Shown here: positions 9,539 through 18,574 of the stretch, piece after piece
How positions within the stretch are numbered: position 1 is the stretch's first letter
Layout: every line of letters starts with the position of its first letter
NCBI GenBank assembly: GCA_964580995.1
Contig: CAZOMV010000072.1
Coordinates: 1-30,747, forward strand
Origin: JAKJEP01 sp964580995
Lineage (GTDB): Bacteria; Planctomycetota; Phycisphaerae; Sedimentisphaerales; SM23-30
Direction: 5' to 3'
DNA length: 30,747 nucleotides
Translations under genes and position numbers: made by a program
Notes under the pieces: model-generated
The model's database searches: none
What the model saw: only the letters and a program-made list of their open reading frames with translations
Told to the model about the DNA's origin: nothing

Positions 9539-11584
9539 TTACTTCAACTTTTTATAGATTACAATTACCGCCGCGGGCTTTTCAGGGATATTGATGTTTA
9601 AACCATTTTCCATCAGTTCTTGACCGGTTAAAGTGGTTTTTTCAGCAATATCGAAGTTGACCAGTTCGTATCGGGCCTGCGGTTCAAGCCCACGCAATTT
9701 GAAAATCCGCACTCTATCTGTTTCGTCATTCTCCGCGTGGCGGAAAACCTGGACCACTCCTTCCCCTTCTCCCGGCTGATCAAACTGCCAGGCCATCCAG
9801 ACATCGTTATAAAGACTGTAAGGAGTCAGAGGATAGTAATCACCAAAGAAATATTTATTGATCTGCCGCCACTCATTTAATAGCTGCTTTAACAAATCAT
9901 AGTCCAGGTCGTCACGGCGTAAGTCATACATTCCCACTAGGGAAGGATACATACAACTGCGGAAGACGTATTTGTCAATATTCCCCGCCCCGGCTCCATG
10001 ATAGGGAACCCAGAAGGAAATCCCGTAGGTCTGACATTGCATACTCCAACCGCCGTCATGGTTACGATCCCGGTCGCTCCGCCACAATATGATCGAACGA
10101 CGCAGGGTCTCCAGATCGTTTCGCTTGCCGCCACTGGCACAGGAATCAATCAGTAAATTCGGCTTTCGCCGCAACAGTTCATCCCAAAATGTCAGATATC
10201 CCCGTACCCAGTGATTCTCCAGAATTCCTTGCCGATCCGGTGGATCATTCTGCTGCCAATGTTCCGACGGGCTAAAATTAAAGTCCGAACGAAAGATATC
10301 GATATCCTCTTCGGTCAAACGATTATGAACGCGATCCGTGATCCACTGCAAAGCCTCCGGATGCCCCAGATCCAGCAACTGGTGGGGATGGGTTGAGGAA
10401 GAAAGACACCATTCCGGATGTTTTTCCGAAAGCCAACTCTTCCACACCCGTTCTGGTTCGAACCAGAGGATCGTCTTGAGCCCTTTCGCATGCGCGTAAT
10501 CGCTGATCGGCCGGATCCCGTTGGGGAAACGCGTACGATCCGGTTCCCAATTCTGATAGTGATCCGGCTCCCAACCCTCCACAAACCAGCCGGTATCCAT
10601 CCAGTAACAATCCGGCTGGAGTCCTTTATCAAGGTAATAGTCAATATATTGCTTGGAATCCTCTTCATCCGAGCCGTACATACAAAAATTACCAATCTGA
10701 ACGAAACCCGAGAACATTGGAGCTGGCAGTTTACCGCCGGGACGGGGCACATTATGCTGGATCATCCAGCGGCGCCAGAGATTTTGGGCATCAATCCAAT
10801 CTCCTCCTTGCCAGAACTGCAATACGATCAACGGAGTACGGATCTCTTCTCCGGGTCGCAGCTTGAAATGCGTACGTTCCTGACCGGCGGTAATACGCAG
10901 GCCCGCGCCCTCATCCGCTCTCCATTCGGAGGTCCATTGGCCCGGCCAGCCCACCACCACAATCATGCCTTTCTTTCCGCCGTTCCATTCCAGATTGAAA
11001 TAGGGCCAATCGGAATCGGTGGGCCGGCCATTGGCGGCATCACCCTTGGCGCTGATCCGGGCCCAACCCAGCATCGGCAGCGGGGTCTCCAGGGGCATGT
11101 AGTCCGATCGGTTCGCCGGTGAACCCCGATGATGATGCAACAGGAACTGACCTTTCGGGTCCGGATCCCGTTTCACATCCAGATCCAGCGCGCGAATATT
11201 ATCCAGGAAGGGAGCGTCGCTGGTTCCCGTATTTTTGAAATAGACTGTCCATTCCACCGTGGGAAAGTCATGATACTCCACGACCACACAACGCACTTCC
11301 AAGGTAGTCTGAGGATCGGTGAAGGTAAGGGTCGTTTGTGTGCGGGATTCATCCAGATTTTTGGAAGTCCGCTCTTTTTTCCAAGCTTTAAGCAAGTCTG
11401 GCGTCCAGGCGGAGTTGTAGCTGAAGGAGAAAGGCAAAGCCTTGGCTTCCGGACCCAAATAGGTCTGGATCCATTCTTGGGCTAGTGTCATTTCCTCCGG
11501 TGTTGGCGCTAGCGCCAAGGCTGAGACAGGCAAAGAGCCAAGTGTTAGTACCGTGCAACAGATAACAATCTTCATCCCATTCAT
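9539..11584 (-). CDS. Secreted GH36-type alpha-galactosidase (681 aa)
   Basis: Plain GH36 architecture without an extra binding domain. The signal peptide ends near residue 24 (SALA). The mature N-terminus APTPEEMTLAQEW is almost the same as in the last gene of the array (GPTPEEMTLAQEW), so these two are the closest plain pair. Barrel motifs are YWMDTGW (about 327), WFEPE (about 373), FRSDFN with candidate nucleophile D434, CASGGKRND (about 482), and LWRSD with candidate acid/base D504. The ATG at 11584 follows AAAGGAACTGATT. The gap to the upstream gene is 36 bases. All known GH36 signature positions are intact, so an active retaining alpha-galactosidase-type enzyme is likely. Confidence 0.91.
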   Translation of the reverse strand: MNGMKIVICCTVLTLGSLPVSALALAPTPEEMTLAQEWIQTYLGPEAKALPFSFSYNSAWTPDLLKAWKKERTSKNLDESRTQTTLTFTDPQTTLEVRCVVVEYHDFPTVEWTVYFKNTGTSDAPFLDNIRALDLDVKRDPDPKGQFLLHHHRGSPANRSDYMPLETPLPMLGWARISAKGDAANGRPTDSDWPYFNLEWNGGKKGMIVVVGWPGQWTSEWRADEGAGLRITAGQERTHFKLRPGEEIRTPLIVLQFWQGGDWIDAQNLWRRWMIQHNVPRPGGKLPAPMFSGFVQIGNFCMYGSDEEDSKQYIDYYLDKGLQPDCYWMDTGWFVEGWEPDHYQNWEPDRTRFPNGIRPISDYAHAKGLKTILWFEPERVWKSWLSEKHPEWCLSSSTHPHQLLDLGHPEALQWITDRVHNRLTEEDIDIFRSDFNFSPSEHWQQNDPPDRQGILENHWVRGYLTFWDELLRRKPNLLIDSCASGGKRNDLETLRRSIILWRSDRDRNHDGGWSMQCQTYGISFWVPYHGAGAGNIDKYVFRSCMYPSLVGMYDLRRDDLDYDLLKQLLNEWRQINKYFFGDYYPLTPYSLYNDVWMAWQFDQPGEGEGVVQVFRHAENDETDRVRIFKLRGLEPQARYELVNFDIAEKTTLTGQELMENGLNINIPEKPAAVIVIYKKLK

Positions 11585-11620
11585 AATCAGTTCCTTTCAC
11601 TTAAAATAAACAAATTTTTC

Positions 11621-14600
11621 TTATTCCACCCGCAAGCCATCCATATAAAAATAGTTAGACTGGGAATTATCCTGAGGCTGATGGAAATAGGTATCGATGG
11701 GGTGCCAGCCGTGCGAATTCAGGATCGTTATTTCGAGGGTATATTCAGCTACGTCCGACATTTCCTGCTGGAATACGCATACATCCCACATGTCATCCGC
11801 GGAATAGGTATCGACCTCCCGAGCATACGTGTAACCCACTTCGCCGAAGCTGCTGGGATCGAGTTTGGAATCGCCCTGGCCGATATTCACCAATACCTGG
11901 CCACAATCCGGTCCCATCCGGGTAAACAAAAGGATCTTCCGCCCGGTAAAGTGATACGTGATCTTACTGCCTCGGACACAACTGCGGCTTAACGTCTGGT
12001 TAAAGGCAAAATCCTTATTGTTGAGTTCTTCCCACTGGCCTTCATATTTCAACTGGCCTTCGGCACAGTCTCGATCATCCAGAATGATCGTTTGCACAGA
12101 TTCATCCGCTTGGCCACCGTCAATGGCTGACCAGTCTGAAGTGTTACCCGCTCCGTCCACGGCGCACACCTGATACCGGCCCCCCGGATCGGCACCAGTA
12201 GAATGATCAAAATAATAATTTGCGCGGGCCACCTTGTCGATCACCTGGCCATTACGCCAGATCTGATAATAGGAAATCCAATTATTATCGGTTGCCGCTT
12301 CCCAGTTCAGTTCCACGCCCGGAAAACCCATATTCTCTCCGGGCTGCATCGCAAGACCGGTTGGAGCCGTCGGCGCCAGGTCATCCCGTTTACTACCTGG
12401 ATGCATCGGCAGGTTCAGGTAGATCAATTCGCCGGGGAACATCCTGGCGATGGTGATCCCTTTCTGCATCAGATCACTCCCGGGGCAATCTTCACTTCCT
12501 TCCGCTCGCTGGTACGAGACATGGTATATTTCGTCCGCCAGCAGACCTTTGGGAATAATCGTGATTTCACCTGGAGGGGTATGTTTGGAAATCAGAATCG
12601 ACTTTTTACGATCCGAACTGACCCGCTGAAAGTACATGATCTTCTCATCCCCCTGTATCGCAGGCCGATACACCTTGACCCAGCGACCGACCAGCCCCTG
12701 ACTATGCAGATAATGATATAGGTCAATGATCTTACGCGTCCCCTCGAAATCAGATAACAGATAGCTGTCCTGACTGAAATCGACATTAAAACACAACTTA
12801 CCCGGCCAGGTATCAGCGTCAAAATTATTGATTTGAGCATTTTCAGGAAAATCACTGGTCTTGTCGGGCGGTAGGATCAAACTGGCGTAATAATTTCTCA
12901 ACCGGCCCACCGCACCATCGGTAAAGGAAAAGGACATCGAATAGCGGGTGTATTCATAACCCGCAAAAGGACCGCCGCCATTGACCCCCTGGAAGATACA
13001 ATCCGGATGTTCATCCAGAAACTTTGTCAGCGCCCAACGAAAACCCTGGTCCTGGCCCAGAAACGGATTATTATCGGCTCCACCCGGACCTGGTGAGAGA
13101 AAACCGCCATCATTCCGCCACGCAAAAGGGCCATACTTATCATACCAGCGTACCAACTCATCATAAATAGCCTGAGATACCTGTGGTTTACTAAGATCCG
13201 ACCAATATCCGCCCGGAGTGGGATATCCGTCCGGTCCGATGATCTTGCCGATCCGTGAGTTGTGATGGGAATAATTCAGCGTACCATACAGCAACAATCC
13301 CATATCGTATTTTTTCAGATAGTCATTCACTGAACGCCAGTCCGGCCCGTTCCAGTCACCCAACCGGTCCCACCAGCCCCAGTCGCGATGATATACGTCC
13401 CCACCGCAATATCGCAACATATCCGCCACACGGAAGGCCTGGCGATATAGGCTGGCGATGTCCACTCCCATCGTGTCGGATATGCCCCGGGTCCATCGAC
13501 CTACCATTCGGATCGTGGGACACCACTGCTCAGTGGTATAATCCCAAAGGTAGCGATACTGCCAGTCGAGACAGGCGTTGCCCGCTTCATCCAGATCATT
13601 CTGATAGAGACCCGTAAAGGCCATCGGCATCACAATCTGCTCGCCCGGAAGAATCGGAAGATCGTAATCATGGACTTCCATTTTCACGGAAACGGTAGGA
13701 TTCTGTGAGGCGGCAATTTCCGATTTCCAGCGACCAAAGTAATCCCAACCAATGAACACCCCCTGGCCGGTTTTGCGATTGAATAAACTATACCACGGGG
13801 CATATGTTTCGGAACCAGCCTTGAAGCCCGGCACGGCCGAGCCGACAGGGTTCCCGAGATTGCAGATCGAGCCGACCACTTTCACCTTATCATCTTTCTC
13901 CGCGGTCCACACCCGCGCGACATCATAGTCATCTCCCGGACAAACGTAATTCCAGCCGATATAGGGTCCTTCATTCCAGCTCCGGCCCGGTACCAGCCAG
14001 CGAAGTTCATTCTTGTTTTGTACCTTGTCGAATCCCTGCCAGTTCTCGGCTTCTTTCCCGGCATTGAAAACCATCTCCACCCGTTGCCCATCTTGATAGG
14101 CATAATAACTCCAGTTGTAATTTCCCTGTTTGTCACTGAAATGGCCCCACGAGAGAAACGCCTTGCCATCCGAAGCAAAAACCACCGGCGCAAATTCACT
14201 CTGATCATTCCGGATATGCTCTTTACCATTGACCACAAAGATCAGTTCATCACCTTGCTTGACATCGATCTCCAGTTCATATTTCGGCATAATCGCCGAA
14301 TGCGGAGAATACGCCCAGCCGCTTTCGGGCCAGATCTGTTTATCATTATGCAATACTTTGGCTCGTACCCCATCGCCATCAAGCGTGTCCATTATATCGG
14401 GTGGAGCACAGGTGGGATCAAAAGAATCAAACTTCCGGGGCTCACCGGATTTGAGGTGTTCGGTGTACAGCAGCCATGACCCATAAACGTTCCCGCCGCC
14501 TGTCATCCAGTGAAAATCCTGATCAGCCCAATCTCCCATATCCAATGAAAAATTCAAAAAGCCCGGATTGGCAATGGCCAGCGGTTCCTTACCGACATTC

Positions 14601-15043
14601 TTATATACAACCCATTCCCGGATCACACTGGTCAACGGGAAAACAACATAGTTTTTGGTAACCTGCAGATCATCCCGGCTCAACGTTACACTCAATTGCT
14701 GTTCACCCTGTTTGAGCTGGCTGGTCTGTGAATCGATCAACTGCCAGCCGCCGGACAATCCTGTCAAGGGTTTTTCCTGACCAGTCAGAGTAATATAAAA
14801 TTCACCGGAGTCCGCTCCGATCAGTTCCGCACCGGTAGTTTTGTCCACAAAACTTTTCAGAAAAAATCGGCCGTTTTCCAGAACAACGGTTTTTTCTACC
14901 AGTCCGGTACCCATCACCCAGCTATTCTCTTTTCGCTCTATATACCCATCGGAGGCCTGAGCAGTTGTAGCAGTAAGCCATCCGATAAAGAAGGCTAGAA
15001 CAGTTGCAGTATATCCTTTCAGGATTTTTCTTTTCAAAACCAT
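11621..15043 (-). CDS. Large secreted GH-D/GH36-like protein with Fn3 and C-terminal beta-sandwich (1140 aa)
   Basis: Exported multidomain protein that appears to be a remote GH-D relative. Residues 1-30 are a signal peptide (TAQA). Residues about 31-490 are beta-rich and include an inserted sandwich at about 222-295 (LHNDKQIW, VKQGDELIFVVN). Residues about 495-790 look like a (beta/alpha)8 barrel, with YHRDWGWWD near 551, FAWRNDGG near 640, VNGGG near 687 and SFTDG near 706. By order and spacing I align D645 with the GH36 nucleophile and D709 with the acid/base; this is inference. An Fn3 domain spans about 890-980, and an unassigned jelly-roll-like domain fills about 985-1140, ending in YMDGLRVE. 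Start ATG at 15043. It is the sister of the next upstream gene. Substrate unknown. Confidence 0.8.
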   Translation of the reverse strand: MVLKRKILKGYTATVLAFFIGWLTATTAQASDGYIERKENSWVMGTGLVEKTVVLENGRFFLKSFVDKTTGAELIGADSGEFYITLTGQEKPLTGLSGGWQLIDSQTSQLKQGEQQLSVTLSRDDLQVTKNYVVFPLTSVIREWVVYKNVGKEPLAIANPGFLNFSLDMGDWADQDFHWMTGGGNVYGSWLLYTEHLKSGEPRKFDSFDPTCAPPDIMDTLDGDGVRAKVLHNDKQIWPESGWAYSPHSAIMPKYELEIDVKQGDELIFVVNGKEHIRNDQSEFAPVVFASDGKAFLSWGHFSDKQGNYNWSYYAYQDGQRVEMVFNAGKEAENWQGFDKVQNKNELRWLVPGRSWNEGPYIGWNYVCPGDDYDVARVWTAEKDDKVKVVGSICNLGNPVGSAVPGFKAGSETYAPWYSLFNRKTGQGVFIGWDYFGRWKSEIAASQNPTVSVKMEVHDYDLPILPGEQIVMPMAFTGLYQNDLDEAGNACLDWQYRYLWDYTTEQWCPTIRMVGRWTRGISDTMGVDIASLYRQAFRVADMLRYCGGDVYHRDWGWWDRLGDWNGPDWRSVNDYLKKYDMGLLLYGTLNYSHHNSRIGKIIGPDGYPTPGGYWSDLSKPQVSQAIYDELVRWYDKYGPFAWRNDGGFLSPGPGGADNNPFLGQDQGFRWALTKFLDEHPDCIFQGVNGGGPFAGYEYTRYSMSFSFTDGAVGRLRNYYASLILPPDKTSDFPENAQINNFDADTWPGKLCFNVDFSQDSYLLSDFEGTRKIIDLYHYLHSQGLVGRWVKVYRPAIQGDEKIMYFQRVSSDRKKSILISKHTPPGEITIIPKGLLADEIYHVSYQRAEGSEDCPGSDLMQKGITIARMFPGELIYLNLPMHPGSKRDDLAPTAPTGLAMQPGENMGFPGVELNWEAATDNNWISYYQIWRNGQVIDKVARANYYFDHSTGADPGGRYQVCAVDGAGNTSDWSAIDGGQADESVQTIILDDRDCAEGQLKYEGQWEELNNKDFAFNQTLSRSCVRGSKITYHFTGRKILLFTRMGPDCGQVLVNIGQGDSKLDPSSFGEVGYTYAREVDTYSADDMWDVCVFQQEMSDVAEYTLEITILNSHGWHPIDTYFHQPQDNSQSNYFYMDGLRVE

Positions 15044-15128
15044 GTCATCTCTCTCATTAAATAATTTTTCTTTGCCCTGGGATTTATACCAGGATATTTA
15101 AACAGAAAAAAAAGGGTTATTGACATCA

Positions 15129-18100
15129 TTACTCTACCCGCAAACCGTCGACATGAACCCATGTGGCCTTTGAATTGTCTTTCAAAGCCTCGGGGTCAGC
15201 TGGATGGAAGTCATGTTCATCCAGCACCGTAATTCGAATAGTATATCGACCTGGCTCGGGCCATTCTTTTTGATAGAGGCAAATCCCATGAATTTCGTCA
15301 GCTGAATAGGTATCGACCACTTCGGCATATGTATATCCAGCCTCCCCAAATCCGGAATCAGAATCGTGATCACCATGTCCAACAGTAACCAGAGCCTTAC
15401 CACAATCCGGACCAAGCTTTGTAAACCACGAAACTTTTTCCCCTTCGAAAGTCAGTTCAAACGTGTCACCTATTTGATTGGACCGCGTCAGCGTGCCGGC
15501 ATGAGTTGAAGCAATATTACGCTTAAGTTCCCAATTCCCCTTAAATACAATGTCGCTGTCGGTATCATCGAATATCTTCGCACGTTCAACAAAAAGTCCT
15601 ATCGCTGTGGCCTTTGCTGAAACATTACCAGCGCCATCAACCGTACGAACCTCGTAGTTTGCGGCAAGGTCCGCACCCACGGAATGGTCAAAGTAAAAGG
15701 TTCCTTTCGCCAACTTATCTATGACGACACCGTCTCGGAATAGCTCGTAGTAGGAAATCCAATGGTTGTCTTGGCCGGGATTCCATTTAATTTCAATGCC
15801 TGGATAGCCCATGTTTTTGGCGTTACGCTTGGTAATACTTTTCGGAGCGGAGGGAGATTCGGTATCTAGCTTGCTCCCCGGGTGCAGCGGCAAGTTTAGA
15901 TAGATTAACTCCCCCGGAAGCATCTTCTCGATCTGAATACCACGATCCATTAAATCCGCCCCGGTAGACGTTTCCGTCTGCCCAGATTCGTGAAACGATA
16001 CCGTGTATATTTCTTTTGGCGACAGTCCTTTTGGTTTGATTGTTACCGGACCACCTGCTAGGCGTTTAGGGATAATAACCCCGCGTAGTTGGTCGCCGCT
16101 TAGCCGCTGGAAGTACATAGTGGGATCATCTCCCGTAATGTAAGGACGATATACCTTCACCCAACGACCTACTACGCCGTTATGCTGTAAGTAATGATAG
16201 ATGTCAATCAGTTCGCGTAAACCCTCAAGTTTTGCATAATCATAGGTATCACCAGACATATCAAAGTTTGTGCACAGTCGAACGCGCCAGGTAGCCTTGT
16301 CGTAACTCTCTGGCCTTGATATGTCTGGGATATCGCTCGTTTTGTCCGGAGGTAACAGGAGCGAGGCATAATAATTCTGCAAAATCCCGACACCACCGTC
16401 GCTGAACGACGTTGAGGAAGAAAAACGCGTGTAATCATAACCGGCAAAAGGACCGCCACCGTTAACGCTCTGGAAGGCACAGTCTGGGTGCTTATCCAGA
16501 AAATCCTTGATAATCTTTCTAAAACCCTGGTCCTGATAGGCTTCCGGAGTATCATCCTGCATATGCGGATGTATGAAGCCGCCATCGTTACGCCAGCTAA
16601 AGGGACCCCATTGGTCGTACCACCGATCAAGTTCATTCTTAATAACCTCGACGGTCTGCTCTTTGCCACAATCCATCCAGTACCCGGTGTCAGTTCCGGC
16701 AGGATAACCATCCGGAACTTGTCTGCCCACTCTTGAATTCCGATGGGCATAATTGAGCGTACCATAAAGCAGCAAGCCCATATCATATTTTTGTAAGTAG
16801 TTGTTCACGGACCGCCAATCGGGGCCGTTCCAGTCGCCCATACGGTCCCACCAGCCATAGTCACGATGGTAGACATCCCCACCAACATAACGCATCATAT
16901 CTACAACACGAAATGCCTTTCGGTAGACGCTATCAAGATCGTTACCTTCAGCTGAAACGCCCCTAGGCCAATTCCCCAGCATACGGATAGCCGGGAACCA
17001 TCCATCGCGAGTGTAGTCCCACAGATACCGGTATTGCCAGTCAAGACACGCATTGCCGGCATCGTCAAGATCACCCTGATACAATCCCACAAAAGCCTTT
17101 GGGGTCGTGAAGCTTTCGCCTGAAGCAATATTAGCATGAAAGTTCATCACTTTCATACGGACACTCACCCAGCCGTCTTCGTTAATGGTATACTGCGAAT
17201 TCCAGCGACCGAAATAATCCCAGCCAATAAACAAACCTTTCCGCTCGTTCTGATTATAAAGACTGGTCCAGGGAGCGTAGCTGCCGCTGCCACCGCTAAA
17301 ACCGAAACGAGCGTTACCAGCATAATTATAGATATTGCATATCGAACCCTTTACTTTAACTTTATCATCTTTCTCCGCTGTCCAGACGCGCGCCACATCA
17401 TAACCATCCCCCGGACAAACGTAATTCCATCCGATGTAGGGCCCTTCATGCCAGCTCCGGCCCGGAACCAGCCAGCGAAGGTTATCCTTGTCTTTTACTT
17501 TGTCGAATCCCTGCCAGTTCTCGGATTCTATACCGGCGTTAAAAACCATCTCCACCCGTTCGCCATCTTTATAGGCATAATAACTCCAGTTGTTACCTCC
17601 CTGTTTGTCACTGAAATATCCCCACGATAAAAACGCCTTGCCATCCGAAGCATAAACCTCCGGCCCGAATTCACTCCGGTCATTCAGGATGTTCTCTCTA
17701 CCATTAACGAGAAATATCAGTTCATTGCCTTGTTTGACATCAACCTCAATTTCGAATTTCGGCATAACCGCCGAATGGGGCGAATATACCCACCCGTTTT
17801 CCGGCCAGACCTGTTTCTCATTATGAAAAATTTTCATCTGAACCCCATCGCCCGCGACTGAATCCATAATATTAGCAGGGGTACGCAATGGATCATAAGA
17901 GTCAAACTCTCTCGGATTGTCTGGCTTAAGCTGTTCTTTGTAGAGCAGCCATGAACCCGGCGCATTGGTCCCCCCAGTCACCCACAGAAAGTCAACATCG
18001 GCTGGATCTCCAAGCCGGAAACTATAATTAAGGAAGCTGGGATCGCCGATATTAAGAGGTTCTTCGCCCACGTTTTTGAAAACAACCCACTCCCGGATCA

Positions 18101-18518
18101 CACTGGTCAACGGGAAGATAATATAGTTTTTTGTAACTTGTAGGTTATCGCGATTTAGAGTTATGCTCAATTGCAGCTCACCCTGTTTGAGCTTCCTGGT
18201 CTGCGAATCAACAAGTTTCCACCCACCGGACAGGCCCGTCAAAGGTTCATCATTGTCGGCCAGCGTGACAAAAAACTCACCTGAGCCCGTTCCGATCAGT
18301 TCCGAACCGGTGGTTTTATCCACAAAACTTTTCAAAAAAAACCGGCCCTTTTCCAGAACAACGGTTTTCTCTACTAGGCCGGTACCCATCATCCAGCTAT
18401 TCTCTTTTCGCTCTATATACCCATCGGAGGCCTGAACGGTTGTAGGAACTATCCAGCCGATGAAGAAGACCATAATCGTTACCGCATATTCTGTCAGGAT
18501 GATTTGCCTTGCAATCAT
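15129..18518 (-). CDS. Large secreted GH-D/GH36-like protein with Fn3 and C-terminal beta-sandwich (1129 aa)
   Basis: Paralog of the preceding entry with the same domain order: signal peptide 1-30 (VQA cleavage), long beta region with an inserted sandwich (FHNEKQVW, VKQGNELIFLVN), barrel with YHRDYGWWD, FSWRNDGG (D645), VNGGG and SFSDGG (D707), then Fn3 and a terminal beta-sandwich ending in HVDGLRVE. The open frame begins at 18572, but the ATG at 18518 has GGGAGACAGGA just upstream and gives a signal peptide matching the sister protein, so I start there. The two copies share a 43-base identical DNA tract across the signal-cleavage region but differ strongly at about 405-480 of the protein. 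The function is probably glycan hydrolysis, but no characterised homolog is recognised from sequence alone. Confidence 0.8.
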   Translation of the reverse strand: MIARQIILTEYAVTIMVFFIGWIVPTTVQASDGYIERKENSWMMGTGLVEKTVVLEKGRFFLKSFVDKTTGSELIGTGSGEFFVTLADNDEPLTGLSGGWKLVDSQTRKLKQGELQLSITLNRDNLQVTKNYIIFPLTSVIREWVVFKNVGEEPLNIGDPSFLNYSFRLGDPADVDFLWVTGGTNAPGSWLLYKEQLKPDNPREFDSYDPLRTPANIMDSVAGDGVQMKIFHNEKQVWPENGWVYSPHSAVMPKFEIEVDVKQGNELIFLVNGRENILNDRSEFGPEVYASDGKAFLSWGYFSDKQGGNNWSYYAYKDGERVEMVFNAGIESENWQGFDKVKDKDNLRWLVPGRSWHEGPYIGWNYVCPGDGYDVARVWTAEKDDKVKVKGSICNIYNYAGNARFGFSGGSGSYAPWTSLYNQNERKGLFIGWDYFGRWNSQYTINEDGWVSVRMKVMNFHANIASGESFTTPKAFVGLYQGDLDDAGNACLDWQYRYLWDYTRDGWFPAIRMLGNWPRGVSAEGNDLDSVYRKAFRVVDMMRYVGGDVYHRDYGWWDRMGDWNGPDWRSVNNYLQKYDMGLLLYGTLNYAHRNSRVGRQVPDGYPAGTDTGYWMDCGKEQTVEVIKNELDRWYDQWGPFSWRNDGGFIHPHMQDDTPEAYQDQGFRKIIKDFLDKHPDCAFQSVNGGGPFAGYDYTRFSSSTSFSDGGVGILQNYYASLLLPPDKTSDIPDISRPESYDKATWRVRLCTNFDMSGDTYDYAKLEGLRELIDIYHYLQHNGVVGRWVKVYRPYITGDDPTMYFQRLSGDQLRGVIIPKRLAGGPVTIKPKGLSPKEIYTVSFHESGQTETSTGADLMDRGIQIEKMLPGELIYLNLPLHPGSKLDTESPSAPKSITKRNAKNMGYPGIEIKWNPGQDNHWISYYELFRDGVVIDKLAKGTFYFDHSVGADLAANYEVRTVDGAGNVSAKATAIGLFVERAKIFDDTDSDIVFKGNWELKRNIASTHAGTLTRSNQIGDTFELTFEGEKVSWFTKLGPDCGKALVTVGHGDHDSDSGFGEAGYTYAEVVDTYSADEIHGICLYQKEWPEPGRYTIRITVLDEHDFHPADPEALKDNSKATWVHVDGLRVE

Positions 18519-18574
18519 GTCCTGTCTCCCTAGTTTTATTAGACTTAGTTGTATACCACGATCGATGAACAAAA

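Noticed and set aside
15080..15112. CCTGG / CCAGG hairpin between the two giant genes
   Set aside because: Only a five- to six-base stem with no T-run on the minus-strand side; not enough for a terminator or operator call.
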